Assembly (NCBI RefSeq): GCF_963975415.1
Contig: NZ_CAXBGN010000013.1
Location: forward strand, 62,001-126,000
Direction of reading: 5' to 3'
Length of the DNA: 64,000 nt
Source: Kriegella sp963975415
GTDB lineage: Bacteria; Bacteroidota; Bacteroidia; Flavobacteriales; Flavobacteriaceae
Below are positions 44,708-54,024 of the stretch, in pieces. The notes below the pieces were generated by a model. It did not search any database. It was not told where the DNA came from and saw nothing but the letters and a program-made list of their open reading frames with translations. The stretch's first letter is position 1. Every line of letters begins with the position of its first letter. Both the position numbers and the translations under genes were made by a program.

Positions 44708-45655
44708 CTATAATCTAGATTTTATATCGTTCCAAAGTACACCGACTCCTCCTTCGTCGAATAATAATTTTACTCGAAGTATTATTCTATATTTTATGGA
44801 AAAGTACCGTAAGAACTGGCGTTTAATTATTGGGTCGATCTCAATTTGAGTATCAAAATCGAAACAGGTTTTTTCTCTGAAATCGGAGTCAATTATAGAC
44901 TTGTACGGATTGATTGTTTTGCAATGCGTCCCATTCTCGTTAAATCCACTGTTGCCAACCAAAGTATATTTAGGATACAATGCTAATGCTTGAGTTCTAT
45001 AATGTTCAAAAACCCACCTTACATACCACGAGTCATTTTTACCGCTTATAGAGTCGAGAAGCATCTTTGCAATGTCATTTCCGCAATCTTTTTTAAATAC
45101 TCTCAAAATATTTTTATCATCATTTATTTCCTTTTTAATTTTTTCTTTTGAAAAAATTTCTGAACTCCAGCGATTTTTCCAAGTCGCCCATCCCCAAGGG
45201 AACGTTCTTGTTTGAAAATATACATCAGGAGTACCTGTTTTGAGCTTCTTGATTTCTGGGGAAAACCCATTTATTGATTTAATAATTTCTTTTGTTGCAT
45301 AATGATCCAAGGCTTTATTCATGAAATTTAGAAAGTTTTGTGAAGTGATTAAATCATCTTCTAAGACAATCACTTTTCCATATTCTTCAATAGTTTTAGT
45401 AACCCCTTCAATAATAGAGCCTGCTAGACCTTTATTCTTTTGGGATTCATAAATTTTAATAGACTTAAACCCATCAATAGTTTTTAAATACTGTCTTACT
45501 GCTGTAATTTTTGAGTTTGAGCGTTCATTTTTGGCTCCATCGGAAAAAATTATTAAATGGCTTTGGGTTGCCAGAAAATTCTTCTGTAAAGCTTCAACGG
45601 TTTGCTTTGTTTCAGCTAAACGATTGTATGTAAATAAACATATTGGTGCTAACAT
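44708..45655 (-). CDS. glycosyltransferase (GT2-like, GT-A fold)
   Basis: A 315-residue GT-A protein starting MLAPICLFTYNRLAETKQTV. A metal-binding DxD-like motif appears in VIVLEDDLITSQNFLNF (about residues 94-110), and the acceptor side includes FPWGWATWKNRW and SWYVRWVFEHYRTQAL. This layout matches glycosyltransferases of capsular clusters in Bacteroidota that resemble GNT-I-type enzymes. It is two bases downstream of the preceding GT2 gene, within the same transcript. Codon use is AT-richer than in that neighbour, as if this gene arrived separately. Confidence 0.8.
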   Translation of the reverse strand: MLAPICLFTYNRLAETKQTVEALQKNFLATQSHLIIFSDGAKNERSNSKITAVRQYLKTIDGFKSIKIYESQKNKGLAGSIIEGVTKTIEEYGKVIVLEDDLITSQNFLNFMNKALDHYATKEIIKSINGFSPEIKKLKTGTPDVYFQTRTFPWGWATWKNRWSSEIFSKEKIKKEINDDKNILRVFKKDCGNDIAKMLLDSISGKNDSWYVRWVFEHYRTQALALYPKYTLVGNSGFNENGTHCKTINPYKSIIDSDFREKTCFDFDTQIEIDPIIKRQFLRYFSIKYRIILRVKLLFDEGGVGVLWNDIKSRL

Positions 45656-45657
45656 AA

Positions 45658-46491
45658 TTATATTTTATATTTCCATAGTATGGGGCAAACCACTCTAATA
45701 TGGTTGGTGATATAATGAAAACATGCCATAGGTAAACCATTATGGCGCTTTTCATAGACAAAGAATTCTTCGGGATTATTGCCTAAAGGGGAATGAAAGG
45801 CTTTCCAACGCTTTTTAAAAGGTTTTCGAGGATTACACCATACGGGTAAATCCTCATGTACATCGCATTGGCCCAATACTCCCGGGGCAACCATATTCTG
45901 TATGCCCAACTTGTTTGCTCTTTTACCATAGTCAAAATCACCTAGGGCATGGCGAAATACAGGGTCATTAGTTCCGACTTTCTCGAATACATATTTGGGA
46001 ATTAGTACAATGTTCCCGTTAAAAAATGCACAGGGCTGGGCTGAGTTATTTGGTTGTATCAATCGACCACCAAGGGTACGGCCACCGTAAGTAATCGAAT
46101 ACTCGTCGTTTAAGGCCGAGGTAGACCCAACCACCACAACTTCGTTGTGGAACTCCTTGGCGGTCATTAATAGAACGGATAACGCAAAAGGATGTAAAAC
46201 GGTATCATCATTTAGCCATAAATAATAATCGTAGGCCTTAGCTTTAGCTGCTGTCTCCCATGCAAGAAGCATACCGCGGTTCCAATACAGATTTCCTGAA
46301 CCCGTAATAATATGTACTTGCGGATAAGTTTTGGTAACGGCTTCGGATGTGCCATCCGTACAGCCATCATCAACCAAGTATACCTCTAGAGCACACTTAT
46401 TAGGTAATTGTTGCGCAAACAAGTTTTGTAAGGCCTCAAGCGTTTTTTCTTTACGGTTAAATACCGTAAGCAGTACTGCTGTAGTTTTCAC
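45658..46491 (-). CDS. glycosyltransferase family 2 (rhamnosyltransferase-like)
   Basis: A 277-residue GT-A enzyme. Start KTTAVLLTVFNRKEKTLEAL, first acidic motif EVYLVDDGCTDGTSEA, donor metal site YYLWLNDDTVLHPFAL (about residues 88-103), and late GALGDFDYGKRANKLG-like acid region (RHALGDFDYGKRAN). This resembles GT2 rhamnosyl or related transferases (WbbL-like). It is closely packed: 6 bases after the acyltransferase and 2 bases before the next GT. Its GC content is closer to the genome average than its neighbours'. Confidence 0.85.
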   Translation of the reverse strand: MKTTAVLLTVFNRKEKTLEALQNLFAQQLPNKCALEVYLVDDGCTDGTSEAVTKTYPQVHIITGSGNLYWNRGMLLAWETAAKAKAYDYYLWLNDDTVLHPFALSVLLMTAKEFHNEVVVVGSTSALNDEYSITYGGRTLGGRLIQPNNSAQPCAFFNGNIVLIPKYVFEKVGTNDPVFRHALGDFDYGKRANKLGIQNMVAPGVLGQCDVHEDLPVWCNPRKPFKKRWKAFHSPLGNNPEEFFVYEKRHNGLPMACFHYITNHIRVVCPILWKYKI

Positions 46492-46497
46492 TTTATC

Positions 46498-47559
46498 TTA
46501 ATAGTTTAAAACTTTCTTTTTGCCTGAGAAAACAGGTAGATACATATTGAATATATATATGCAGGGAATAATAAGTAACATAGTTATTGCAACTTTTAAA
46601 TATGGTAAGCTCCAATCTATTCCGGATAAATTTATATATGAAAAAACTTTAGATATAAATGCCAGTATGTCCAAATGAATGGGATAAAATATGAGCGAGT
46701 TAATACTTAAAAATATTAAGGCCTGTTTTGGCAGTATTTTTTCAGATAAGAATATAAGATTAATGAAGAATAGAATTCCACTGGTAGCACCCAATAGCGC
46801 ATAAAAATAGTTTCCATACTCATTGATGAACATTAGAAAAAGACCACTATTCATTTTTACAGAAAATAATACTCCAACTAAGCCAACTACAATATAGCAG
46901 ATTTGATAATACGCATTTTGAAAGTAAAACTTATCGACCAATTTTCTGCTCGAATACCCTAAAGCTATAAAAGCAGTTGCCATCAATGAAGTGTCTAGTG
47001 TGAAGGGCATCCGAATGTCTATATACTTATTCTCCAAATAAGATAAAGTAACAAACAGTATAAAAACTATAAAATAAAGCAATCCGTAAATGGTTCTGTC
47101 ACGAAATAATTTATAAAAGAAATAATCAATAAACCAAATAAATAAATCTGCAACAAATAGACATGGTAAAAACCAAAATAGATTTGTCACGCCGATATAA
47201 TGAGAAGATTCAATACATAATAAAATATCGCGAATGGCATATCCAATTTCGACATGATATACATTCTCTAATCCCATCGTTTTAAAAACATTATGAAATA
47301 CTACTGCAACAAATAGGTTTAAAAACTCAAAAAGAAGATAAGGAACAATTAATCGATTAAATCGTTTTTTAAAATAAACACTAAACTTCTCCAACTTACC
47401 TTCCTTCAGATTTAGAAGGTATCCCGAAAGAACAAAGAATATAGGCATATGAAATGCCAATATATGAGCTTGTAACACTCCGCTATGATGAAGTAGCACG
47501 AGAAAGGTTGCTCCTCCTCTTACATAATCTAGATAGTCAATTCTATTAAAGTTCTTCAT
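46498..47559 (-). CDS. acyltransferase family 3 (OafA-like) membrane protein
   Basis: A 353-residue integral membrane O-acyltransferase with about ten membrane helices. The start NFNRIDYLDYVRGGATFLVL followed by the active-site-type His of LLHHSGVLQAH, then FHMPIFFVLSGYLLNLK and FKKRFNRLIVPYLLFEFLN, are diagnostic of AT3 proteins. It would acetylate the exopolysaccharide or its lipid-linked repeat at the inner membrane. The gene is strongly AT-rich and in the middle of the tight operon run. Confidence 0.87.
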   Translation of the reverse strand: MKNFNRIDYLDYVRGGATFLVLLHHSGVLQAHILAFHMPIFFVLSGYLLNLKEGKLEKFSVYFKKRFNRLIVPYLLFEFLNLFVAVVFHNVFKTMGLENVYHVEIGYAIRDILLCIESSHYIGVTNLFWFLPCLFVADLFIWFIDYFFYKLFRDRTIYGLLYFIVFILFVTLSYLENKYIDIRMPFTLDTSLMATAFIALGYSSRKLVDKFYFQNAYYQICYIVVGLVGVLFSVKMNSGLFLMFINEYGNYFYALLGATSGILFFINLIFLSEKILPKQALIFLSINSLIFYPIHLDILAFISKVFSYINLSGIDWSLPYLKVAITMLLIIPCIYIFNMYLPVFSGKKKVLNY

Positions 47560-47597
47560 TCGCCTTATAAAGAGTTATATGAATTTTGTGTTAATTT

Positions 47598-48584
47598 TTA
47601 CCAATAACAGGCATCTTCAACCTGCTTGGCATTAGCAGGTTTATGCTTATCGGTAGGTTTGACCCAATTTTTATTCTTAAAAAAATTCAAATATAAATTG
47701 GCAGGTAGCCCCCACTTAGTGGCATAATCCGGTGCTTCCCAACGATTGCCCTTGATACCAAATAACAGTTGTAATGCGCCACCCAAATGCATTGCTTTTT
47801 TACCTTGGCGTTTGACATGGGCGGCCAAGGGGAAACCATAGGCGCCTGCCCCAATCAAACAAATGTCATAATCACATTTGTCAATTTCGTCTTTCATCCA
47901 ATTTAATGCATCAAACCAATCTGCAAAGCCATTGCTCTCCCCGCCCAAACTTTGAACCGCCTGAATAGTCTGTAATTCAAAGTCGGGCAATACCTCTGGA
48001 TCATCAAATAAAAATTCACGGTTTTTATATTGTTCCTCGATCAATTCTGCAAAAGGATGTACCACCAGTACTTTTTTACCCCTTAAAGCCCTGCTCCAAG
48101 GGGTGCGGGAAGTATAGGGTTCAAGTAATACCAGTTTTACTTTTTGTGCTTTACTAATTTTATCTTTATAGTAAGCCTCCTCAGACAGCCAGCTTCCCAC
48201 CACATCGATCTCTTGCATATCTTGCAGCATCAATTCGCAAAACTGTTGAATTTTTTCTTGGGTGGGCGGGAAAAATCCACTCCAACGTTGCATTTGCGCC
48301 ATACGCTTTTCTTCCCACCACCAAGGCAAGGCTCTGTTCTGAATAAATTTCACCCAATTTTTATTGGATTCTTTTACACCTAGGTGATTTATCATTACAT
48401 TCATCTCTGTAGCTCCAAAACGGGCGATCATGGAGGGTTGTTCTCCTATCAATTGATTATAAATGATTTGCGAAGCTTTCTCCGGGTCTTGTTCGCAATC
48501 CAGTTTGGGCAAAGGTTTTGTGCCCAATAGTTTGATATAGGCTTTCCTAAGGACTTTAAGAAGAAAAATCAACTCCTTTTTCAT
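47598..48584 (-). CDS. polysaccharide-cluster protein, possible GT-D-like glycosyltransferase
   Basis: A 328-residue protein without signal or membrane segments. The motif MIARFGATEMNVM (about residues 52-64) resembles the RFGDGE motif of DUF1792/GT-D-fold enzymes, and CDYDICLIGAGAYGFPLAAH near residue 240 looks like a nucleotide-binding strand-loop. Trp-rich ALPWWWEEKRM and the tail WGLPANLYLNFFKNKNWVK complete it. It might be a glycosyltransferase, but the match is by motif only. It is 9 bases downstream of the polymerase gene, so it is a normal operon member. Confidence 0.5.
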   Translation of the reverse strand: MKKELIFLLKVLRKAYIKLLGTKPLPKLDCEQDPEKASQIIYNQLIGEQPSMIARFGATEMNVMINHLGVKESNKNWVKFIQNRALPWWWEEKRMAQMQRWSGFFPPTQEKIQQFCELMLQDMQEIDVVGSWLSEEAYYKDKISKAQKVKLVLLEPYTSRTPWSRALRGKKVLVVHPFAELIEEQYKNREFLFDDPEVLPDFELQTIQAVQSLGGESNGFADWFDALNWMKDEIDKCDYDICLIGAGAYGFPLAAHVKRQGKKAMHLGGALQLLFGIKGNRWEAPDYATKWGLPANLYLNFFKNKNWVKPTDKHKPANAKQVEDACYW

Positions 48585-48593
48585 AACTTTTTT

Positions 48594-49787
48594 TTATAAG
48601 ATAAAATCAATAATTGAATAACTTAACAGGCTGTTGAGGGCTGGGAAAAATCCCCCTCCTCGGAGTGAGTCAAAACCCATTAAAAAATGACTGCCAAAAA
48701 AAAGCACGATGGCCCAGGTATAGAACGTATGCAGTATTTTCTTATCCAACAGCAGATAGGGCAAAACAAAAGGAAGAATATACATCCTGGAAATGTATAA
48801 GCGGGAAACCAGGCCTTCAGAGGTGTTTGCCAAAATTAAACATGCTGTCATCAGCACCAATAATAGGTTGGTATAGAAATTAAAAATCTTTTCTTTGGTC
48901 TTCCCGATCATATAGATACAAATGATAATCATTAAGCTAGATGTAACATATAAAGGCGTCATGTTAAACACAGTGTCATCAAGGGCTCCTGTTGTATTTT
49001 CTTCCAATCTGCTAAAACCATACGCTAAAAATCCGATACCGCTTACTAGCCTTCCTATAAAAGGCAGTACCATAAAGAAAACCGCCAATCCAAGCACAGC
49101 ATACATAAAACGCTTTAGGTTTTTGCCATCCAGCTTTTGGTGCAACGGCTTGATAAGAAAAAGGATAAAATAAATAAAAGCAAACGTATGAATAAAACAA
49201 GCACTTAAAAGCAAGAACCAGAGTGTTTTCTGTTTGGTTATTCGAATGGTAAAAACATACATTACTATACTTAGTGCAAACGACTGTCTCGTGATGTTGT
49301 TTAAATTGCTGATATACTCCGAAAAAAAAACAATCAATGCTAATGAGGCTACTAAAGTCAGGGTATCCGCATTGGTAGCTCTCCAAAATAAAAAAATGGA
49401 ATAACAAGTAATGAAAATGGTGATTATCGTAATGCCATTGATAAAAATATAATAGTTTCCAGAGGTCAAATGGTAGCCGAAATAATTTAGGAGATTCCAA
49501 ACGGGCTCTTTAAAACCAAAGATATAGGTAAAAAAGGGGGTGATACCTGCATCCTGAAAAAGGCCCCAATATCCTTCGTTATACCAATCAGAGGGTTGAC
49601 CCGGTTTCCAAATTCTTGTAGCTTGCACCAAACAGGCATATAAAGTAATCGTGCCAAACAGAAGATTATCTGTAAACTTTTCTCGTTTGTTATAAACTAT
49701 TTTTACCATTATAAAGGTCAATATCCCCATAATGGGAAAGAACAAGAATATGGCTAAACTGATAAAAATAAAAAATCTAAGCAGCAT
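48594..49787 (-). CDS. EpsG-family O-antigen/exopolysaccharide polymerase (Wzy-like)
   Basis: A 397-residue inner-membrane protein with about ten to twelve hydrophobic helices (FFIFISLAIFLFFPIMGIL; ITIITIFITCYSIFLFW; TLVASLALIVFFSEYI; LLSACFIHTFAFIYFILFLI; FMYAVLGLAVFFMVLPFIG). Between them are NITRQSFALSIVMYVFTIR with the conserved Arg-Gln and an extracytoplasmic loop rich in charged residues, as in EpsG. It fits the Wzy polymerase role in a Wzx/Wzy-type pathway, joining repeat units on the periplasmic face. Confidence 0.85.
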   Translation of the reverse strand: MLLRFFIFISLAIFLFFPIMGILTFIMVKIVYNKREKFTDNLLFGTITLYACLVQATRIWKPGQPSDWYNEGYWGLFQDAGITPFFTYIFGFKEPVWNLLNYFGYHLTSGNYYIFINGITIITIFITCYSIFLFWRATNADTLTLVASLALIVFFSEYISNLNNITRQSFALSIVMYVFTIRITKQKTLWFLLLSACFIHTFAFIYFILFLIKPLHQKLDGKNLKRFMYAVLGLAVFFMVLPFIGRLVSGIGFLAYGFSRLEENTTGALDDTVFNMTPLYVTSSLMIIICIYMIGKTKEKIFNFYTNLLLVLMTACLILANTSEGLVSRLYISRMYILPFVLPYLLLDKKILHTFYTWAIVLFFGSHFLMGFDSLRGGGFFPALNSLLSYSIIDFIL

Positions 49788-49817
49788 ATAGTCTATCTAA
49801 TAGCAATCGATTTGTAA

Positions 49818-50771
49818 TCATTGCCCTACGTAAGGGTAACCCCTTAACCGCCAACGCACTTTAGTGAGGTATATGTACAAGACACTTAGCGGCTTTAGTT
49901 TTTTGTTTGCATACCACTGTAGTTCAAAAGAATGGAATCTATTCAAAATGTCTTTATCTAGGTTCTTGATCATCAAGGCGATTATATCAAATTCTTCCTT
50001 CTTGATAAGAATTAATAGCTCATTTCTTAATTCGTATAACAGAAAAATCAAATAGGTCTTTTTCCCAGTCGAACTCTTTTCCCAGTTGGCATGTACATGA
50101 TTGTAACGGTTTATGATATGTTGAATGACTTTATTCGCTGGAGTTTGCGTAGCTTGCCCGGGAATCATTCCGACATAGGCGGTCAACGTATAGCCAATAT
50201 AGACGACAGGAGTAATTAACGCCAATGAAAAGAAGCAGGCATAATCTTCACTTCTAACCATCCCAGCTGGAAAACCACCGGATTTAAGAAATTCCGATTT
50301 TCTAACTACAACAGCACTAGTGTGTGTAAACACATGAGGATTTTCAAAATAATCGATTAACTGAATGGTATCTTTGTGTTTTTTTGATAATCTTGGTTCA
50401 ATTAGGGTGTTGTTCCTTACAATTCCTGCCGAGCAGAACATACCTGCCTCTGGCTGTTGAGTAATCGCAAAGCGTACTTTCTCTAGATAATTGGGTTGCC
50501 ATTCGTCATCCCCATCTAAGAAGGCAACGTATTCAAACTTACTTTCTTCGACTCCTCTGTTTCGAGCAGCACTCACCCCCTGATTTTCCTGGTTGATTAT
50601 TTTAATTCGAGAATCATTCGTAAATTGATTTATTACTTTAACCCCATTATCTGTTGAACCATCATTAATGATCAAGACTTCAAAATCTACAAAACTTTGG
50701 TCAATAACCGTTTGTAAGGTATTGACAATGGTATGGGCTTTGTTATACAATGGAATGACTACTGAAATCAT
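49818..50771 (-). CDS. glycosyltransferase family 2
   Basis: A 317-residue GT-A enzyme. It starts MISVVIPLYNKAHTIVNTLQ, then VLIINDGSTDNGVKVI, SAARNRGVEESKFEYVAFLD with the DGDDEW metal site (about residues 87-100), and later GGFPAGMVRSEDYACFFSLA with the catalytic ED. All features of an active inverting GT2 are present. It is 25 bases downstream of the flippase gene. Sugar specificity cannot be read. Confidence 0.9.
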   Translation of the reverse strand: MISVVIPLYNKAHTIVNTLQTVIDQSFVDFEVLIINDGSTDNGVKVINQFTNDSRIKIINQENQGVSAARNRGVEESKFEYVAFLDGDDEWQPNYLEKVRFAITQQPEAGMFCSAGIVRNNTLIEPRLSKKHKDTIQLIDYFENPHVFTHTSAVVVRKSEFLKSGGFPAGMVRSEDYACFFSLALITPVVYIGYTLTAYVGMIPGQATQTPANKVIQHIINRYNHVHANWEKSSTGKKTYLIFLLYELRNELLILIKKEEFDIIALMIKNLDKDILNRFHSFELQWYANKKLKPLSVLYIYLTKVRWRLRGYPYVGQ

Positions 50772-50796
50772 AAATAAACTTAGAGATTGTTCATAA

Positions 50797-52323
50797 TTAT
50801 TTTTGTTTCAAAATTCTTTTCAGAAGGCCTGCAACTATACCTTTCTCATGCTTATTAAAGCCAATAAACCATAGCGCCAATAAAAAAACAGGAAAATATA
50901 CAAGAAAAACGCTAAACAAGCGGTATGCTCCATAATTCATATAAAAATGTGGCAACACGGCAAAACCAAGAGCGATTAACGTAACAATACCAACGGGTAA
51001 CATTACTTGCTTCAGAAATTCTGCAACATTCAGTCCTACTTCTTTTTTGGCATAGTAAAGAAGTACGCCAAAAGATCTAACAAAAGTCATAATAAGCATA
51101 ACAATATACAGGTAAGTAGGCGTGTACCCAAGTTTAAATAATATATAAGCCACAAACAACGGCATGGCCTCTACCAACGATTTAACAATTTGTAACTCTT
51201 TTATCTTCCCCGTAGCATCTATACTTACAGCAATTGTTGACATTAATTGAGTAATCATAGAACTCATAAGAATCAATCTGGTAAAGACAATAGCATATTC
51301 AGGTACATTTTTTAGCCATAACTCAAAAATATAGGGCATCTCTATAATAATGGGGATGGCAAAGAAAGCCAACAAATAGTATGCAAGCTTACTACCCATA
51401 AAGGAGGCTTGCAGCATTTTATTTCGATTACCCTTACCCTCACTCTTTACGATGACAGGGGTTAAAGCTTTCATCATATTATATGAAAAAACATTTATTT
51501 GCCCATTTGCCTGTACGGCTATGCCATGCGCAGCATTGATTTTTGTTCCAAAAAACATATTTAATAAAATGCCTTGCCCATAACTTGTTAGCATAGCGAC
51601 GGCAGTACCCAAAAAACTCCACCCGGCAAATGAAGTCATTTCCTTCATAAGTCCTTTTTCAAAATAACGCTTGGGTGCAATTATGCATTCGGGATATTTT
51701 TTGTGGCAATAGACTTGCATTATGGTACGGGTTATGAAGGGGATTACCGCCATGAGAATACCGTAGAGCACTAGTTTGTCGCCTGCATAGGAAACGATAA
51801 ACAATGCTACCGCTAATTTTAACATCGATTCCAAAATGCCCACTATGGAATAATAAAGCATATTTTCATGCGCATTTAACACTGCCTCATAAGGTACGCT
51901 CATTACGGTAAAGGCCGTGCTTAAAATCAAAGAACCGTAAATGACCTTGGCGGCAAATACCCGATCGGCAGGGATGTTTAAAACACCGTTAAAAAAGAAA
52001 TAGCCGGCAAGCAACAAAATCAATATTAGCGCAATGGCAATGCCAAAATGCAATACCGAACTGACATTAAAAATATACTTCTGCTTTTCCATGTCGCCCC
52101 TGCCCTCGTAATACGACATAAAGCGTTGGGTGGCGCTTGACATGGCAGCATGCATAAAACCGAGCATGGCGATGGCCCCGCCCACTAGGTTAAAAATTCC
52201 AAAATCAGAGGCTCCCAGAGCATTTAATACCAAGCGGGTGGTATAGAGGGAGATAAACACGGTAATCCCCATCTTGGCATATAGAAAGCCGGTATTTTTT
52301 ATTACCCTATGGGCTGTAGACAT
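50797..52323 (-). CDS. wzx: lipopolysaccharide/exopolysaccharide flippase (Wzx, MATE-like)
   Basis: A 508-residue inner-membrane protein with about 14 helices of the MVF/polysaccharide transporter superfamily. The start GFLYAKMGITVFISLYTTRL with VLNALGASDFGIFNLVGG and SATQRFMSYYEGRGD is typical of Bacteroidota flippases. It would flip the undecaprenyl-linked repeat unit to the periplasm. It follows the WecB-like gene and precedes three glycosyltransferase genes in the main operon. Confidence 0.92.
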   Translation of the reverse strand: MSTAHRVIKNTGFLYAKMGITVFISLYTTRLVLNALGASDFGIFNLVGGAIAMLGFMHAAMSSATQRFMSYYEGRGDMEKQKYIFNVSSVLHFGIAIALILILLLAGYFFFNGVLNIPADRVFAAKVIYGSLILSTAFTVMSVPYEAVLNAHENMLYYSIVGILESMLKLAVALFIVSYAGDKLVLYGILMAVIPFITRTIMQVYCHKKYPECIIAPKRYFEKGLMKEMTSFAGWSFLGTAVAMLTSYGQGILLNMFFGTKINAAHGIAVQANGQINVFSYNMMKALTPVIVKSEGKGNRNKMLQASFMGSKLAYYLLAFFAIPIIIEMPYIFELWLKNVPEYAIVFTRLILMSSMITQLMSTIAVSIDATGKIKELQIVKSLVEAMPLFVAYILFKLGYTPTYLYIVMLIMTFVRSFGVLLYYAKKEVGLNVAEFLKQVMLPVGIVTLIALGFAVLPHFYMNYGAYRLFSVFLVYFPVFLLALWFIGFNKHEKGIVAGLLKRILKQK

Positions 52324-52529
52324 AGTTTATAGTTGTTCCAGGTTCCATTTGAAATAAAAATAAATAGATTTCTTTTTTTTCATTTCAATTTCCCATAGGA
52401 GAAGCCCATTATTATAAATATCTTTTCTTCGAACACTTTTTACTTTTTGGTCGATACCCTAATTTGTTTTGAGCTGCGATGGGCTACCAAACGATAGGCG
52501 AAAATGCCCCCATAATAGATATAACGTTT

Positions 52530-53198
52530 CTACATACGTCTGGGTTCTTTTAGCAATCTGCCCAGCCATTCCAAGCCCAAGTTTTGCCATACTTTATTTG
52601 GTCGTTGTACTGTACCGGCATAAAAGTCGAATACGGCCCCAATGGAACATATGATACCTTTGTCTAAAAATTGCTCGTTCTGGTATACCCATTTTTCTTG
52701 CTTGGGGGCGGTCATCCCCACAAACACCACATCAGGTGCAAAGGCATTTATAGCATTGATGATCGCTGTATTGTCCTCAGGGGTAAATACCTTTTTATAG
52801 GGCGGGGAATAGGTTTTTAAAACCACATTGGGGTATTCTCTCGCGGCGCGATGCTTAATCTTTTCTAAAACGTCATTGGAAGAGCCCATATAAAAACAGC
52901 GCCCCCCGGTACGTTCCAAGTACTTGAGAAGAAATTCATGAATGTCGGCCCCGGCAATCTTTTGAATGCGATCACCTTTTAGCCATTTGGCCGCCCATAC
53001 GATAGCCACCCCATCAGGGAGCAAAATATCGGAGGCCTTGAGAGATTTTTCAAAGGTGAGATCTTCATGGGCAATACAGTAAGAGTATTGATTTATGGTA
53101 TTTACAATCAATTTATCGGTAGACCAATCTACTTCTTCCAAGTTTCCATTAAAAACAGGATACCCTAGTATGTTTAAATTTCCTATCCCCATAAGCAC
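52530..53198 (-). CDS. WecB/TagA/CpsF-family glycosyltransferase (GT26)
   Basis: A 222-residue enzyme. Diagnostic parts: SYCIAHEDLTFEKSLKASDI, LLPDGVAIVWAAKWLKG, the sugar-binding loop GSSNDVLEKIKHRAAREYPN (residues about 99-118) and GMTAPKQEKWVYQNEQFLDK near residue 170. Members transfer ManNAc(A)-type or glucosyl residues to undecaprenyl-linked sugar as the second step of assembly. It is downstream of upxY by 317 bases, a long spacer with a hairpin, and upstream of the flippase by 207 bases. Confidence 0.9.
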   Translation of the reverse strand: MLMGIGNLNILGYPVFNGNLEEVDWSTDKLIVNTINQYSYCIAHEDLTFEKSLKASDILLPDGVAIVWAAKWLKGDRIQKIAGADIHEFLLKYLERTGGRCFYMGSSNDVLEKIKHRAAREYPNVVLKTYSPPYKKVFTPEDNTAIINAINAFAPDVVFVGMTAPKQEKWVYQNEQFLDKGIICSIGAVFDFYAGTVQRPNKVWQNLGLEWLGRLLKEPRRM

Positions 53199-53514
53199 TC
53201 GATTTGTAAAATATTAAACCCGACCATTTAAAAGTTTATTGAATCTATCGTTCCACTCGTAAAAAGTGGGGGACCGAACGACATGTTCAAAAGCTATTGT
53301 ATGTATGTTCTAATAATTGACGTTTACTACGGCTCCGCCGTTGCCTGTCACAGAGTGACACACAAACCGCAAGCGACTTTTTCAATTTGGCTTATTGGAT
53401 TATTATCCCAATTCAAGCCAAAACATCGGAAATCTTTTATAAATAAGAATTTCCGTACTATTTTTACTTGTCAAGAACACCTATTCTTAAGTGCCTTGTC
53501 ATTCGGTCAAGACT
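53199..53514. other. long spacer between upxY and the WecB-like gene, with hairpins
   Basis: No supported gene. Two structures stand out: CGGAAAT (53427-53433) with ATTTCCG (53449-53455), which extends inward with CTT/AAG around an A bulge; and TGTCAC/GTGACA (53346-53360) with a 3-base loop. Both lie where an UpxY-modified polymerase would pass, so they could be pause or termination sites that the antiterminator overcomes. Confidence 0.45.
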
Positions 53515-54024
53515 TTAGACCACTTCCCTTAATTTGGCATTGACTACGATGCCCATGCCCTCTAAAACCAAGGAAACCCTGTTACGGCCCACATGGCGTA
53601 CAACGCCTTCTTGATTTTTTAAAAGGCCCCGTTGAATGGTTACCCGATTGCCTAGTTGTAACTCGCTGTGGTTTAGCTCTTCAACTGAATCGTTCTCCAC
53701 CCAATTTTTAAGAACCGTTATTTCCTCTTCACGTACAATGGCGGGTTTGCCCAACCACAACAAATAACGTTCGACCCCGGGCACCGCAAAAGCGATTGCC
53801 CGATCCTTTTCCTTGCTTTTAATAAACACATAGGATCGGATCAAAGGGGTTTCTATAGTTTTCTTTCGATCACTCCACAAACGGACTTCCTTAATCATGG
53901 GGCAATACACCCGAACATCCATTTTCGCGAGTCTTTCGGCCACTTTTTTTTCATAGCCATGTCGAACCTTTAAGACAAACCACTGTGCTATATCAATACG
54001 CTTTTTTCTTGTCTCAGACAGCAT
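53515..54024 (-). CDS. UpxY-family transcription antiterminator (NusG-like)
   Basis: Read from the ATG at 54024 (MLSETRKKRIDIAQWFVLKV) this is a 169-residue NusG paralogue; in-frame ATGs at 54045, 54066 and 54096 would extend it into the upstream gene. The NGN domain contains VRHGYEKKVAERLAKMDVRV and SYVFIKSKEKDRAIAFAVPG; the KOW segment is QLGNRVTIQRGLLKNQEGVV. UpxY proteins let RNA polymerase read through the leader of their own capsular operon in Bacteroides and relatives. Here it is the second gene after the promoter at 54801-54832, overlapping the end of the degenerate sugar transferase gene by about 11 bases, so translation is coupled. Confidence 0.9.
   Translation of the reverse strand: MLSETRKKRIDIAQWFVLKVRHGYEKKVAERLAKMDVRVYCPMIKEVRLWSDRKKTIETPLIRSYVFIKSKEKDRAIAFAVPGVERYLLWLGKPAIVREEEITVLKNWVENDSVEELNHSELQLGNRVTIQRGLLKNQEGVVRHVGRNRVSLVLEGMGIVVNAKLREVV

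Noticed and set aside
49012..49500. 162-codon minus-strand frame within the polymerase gene
   Set aside because: It is a shadow of the strongly hydrophobic EpsG-like gene in another frame.
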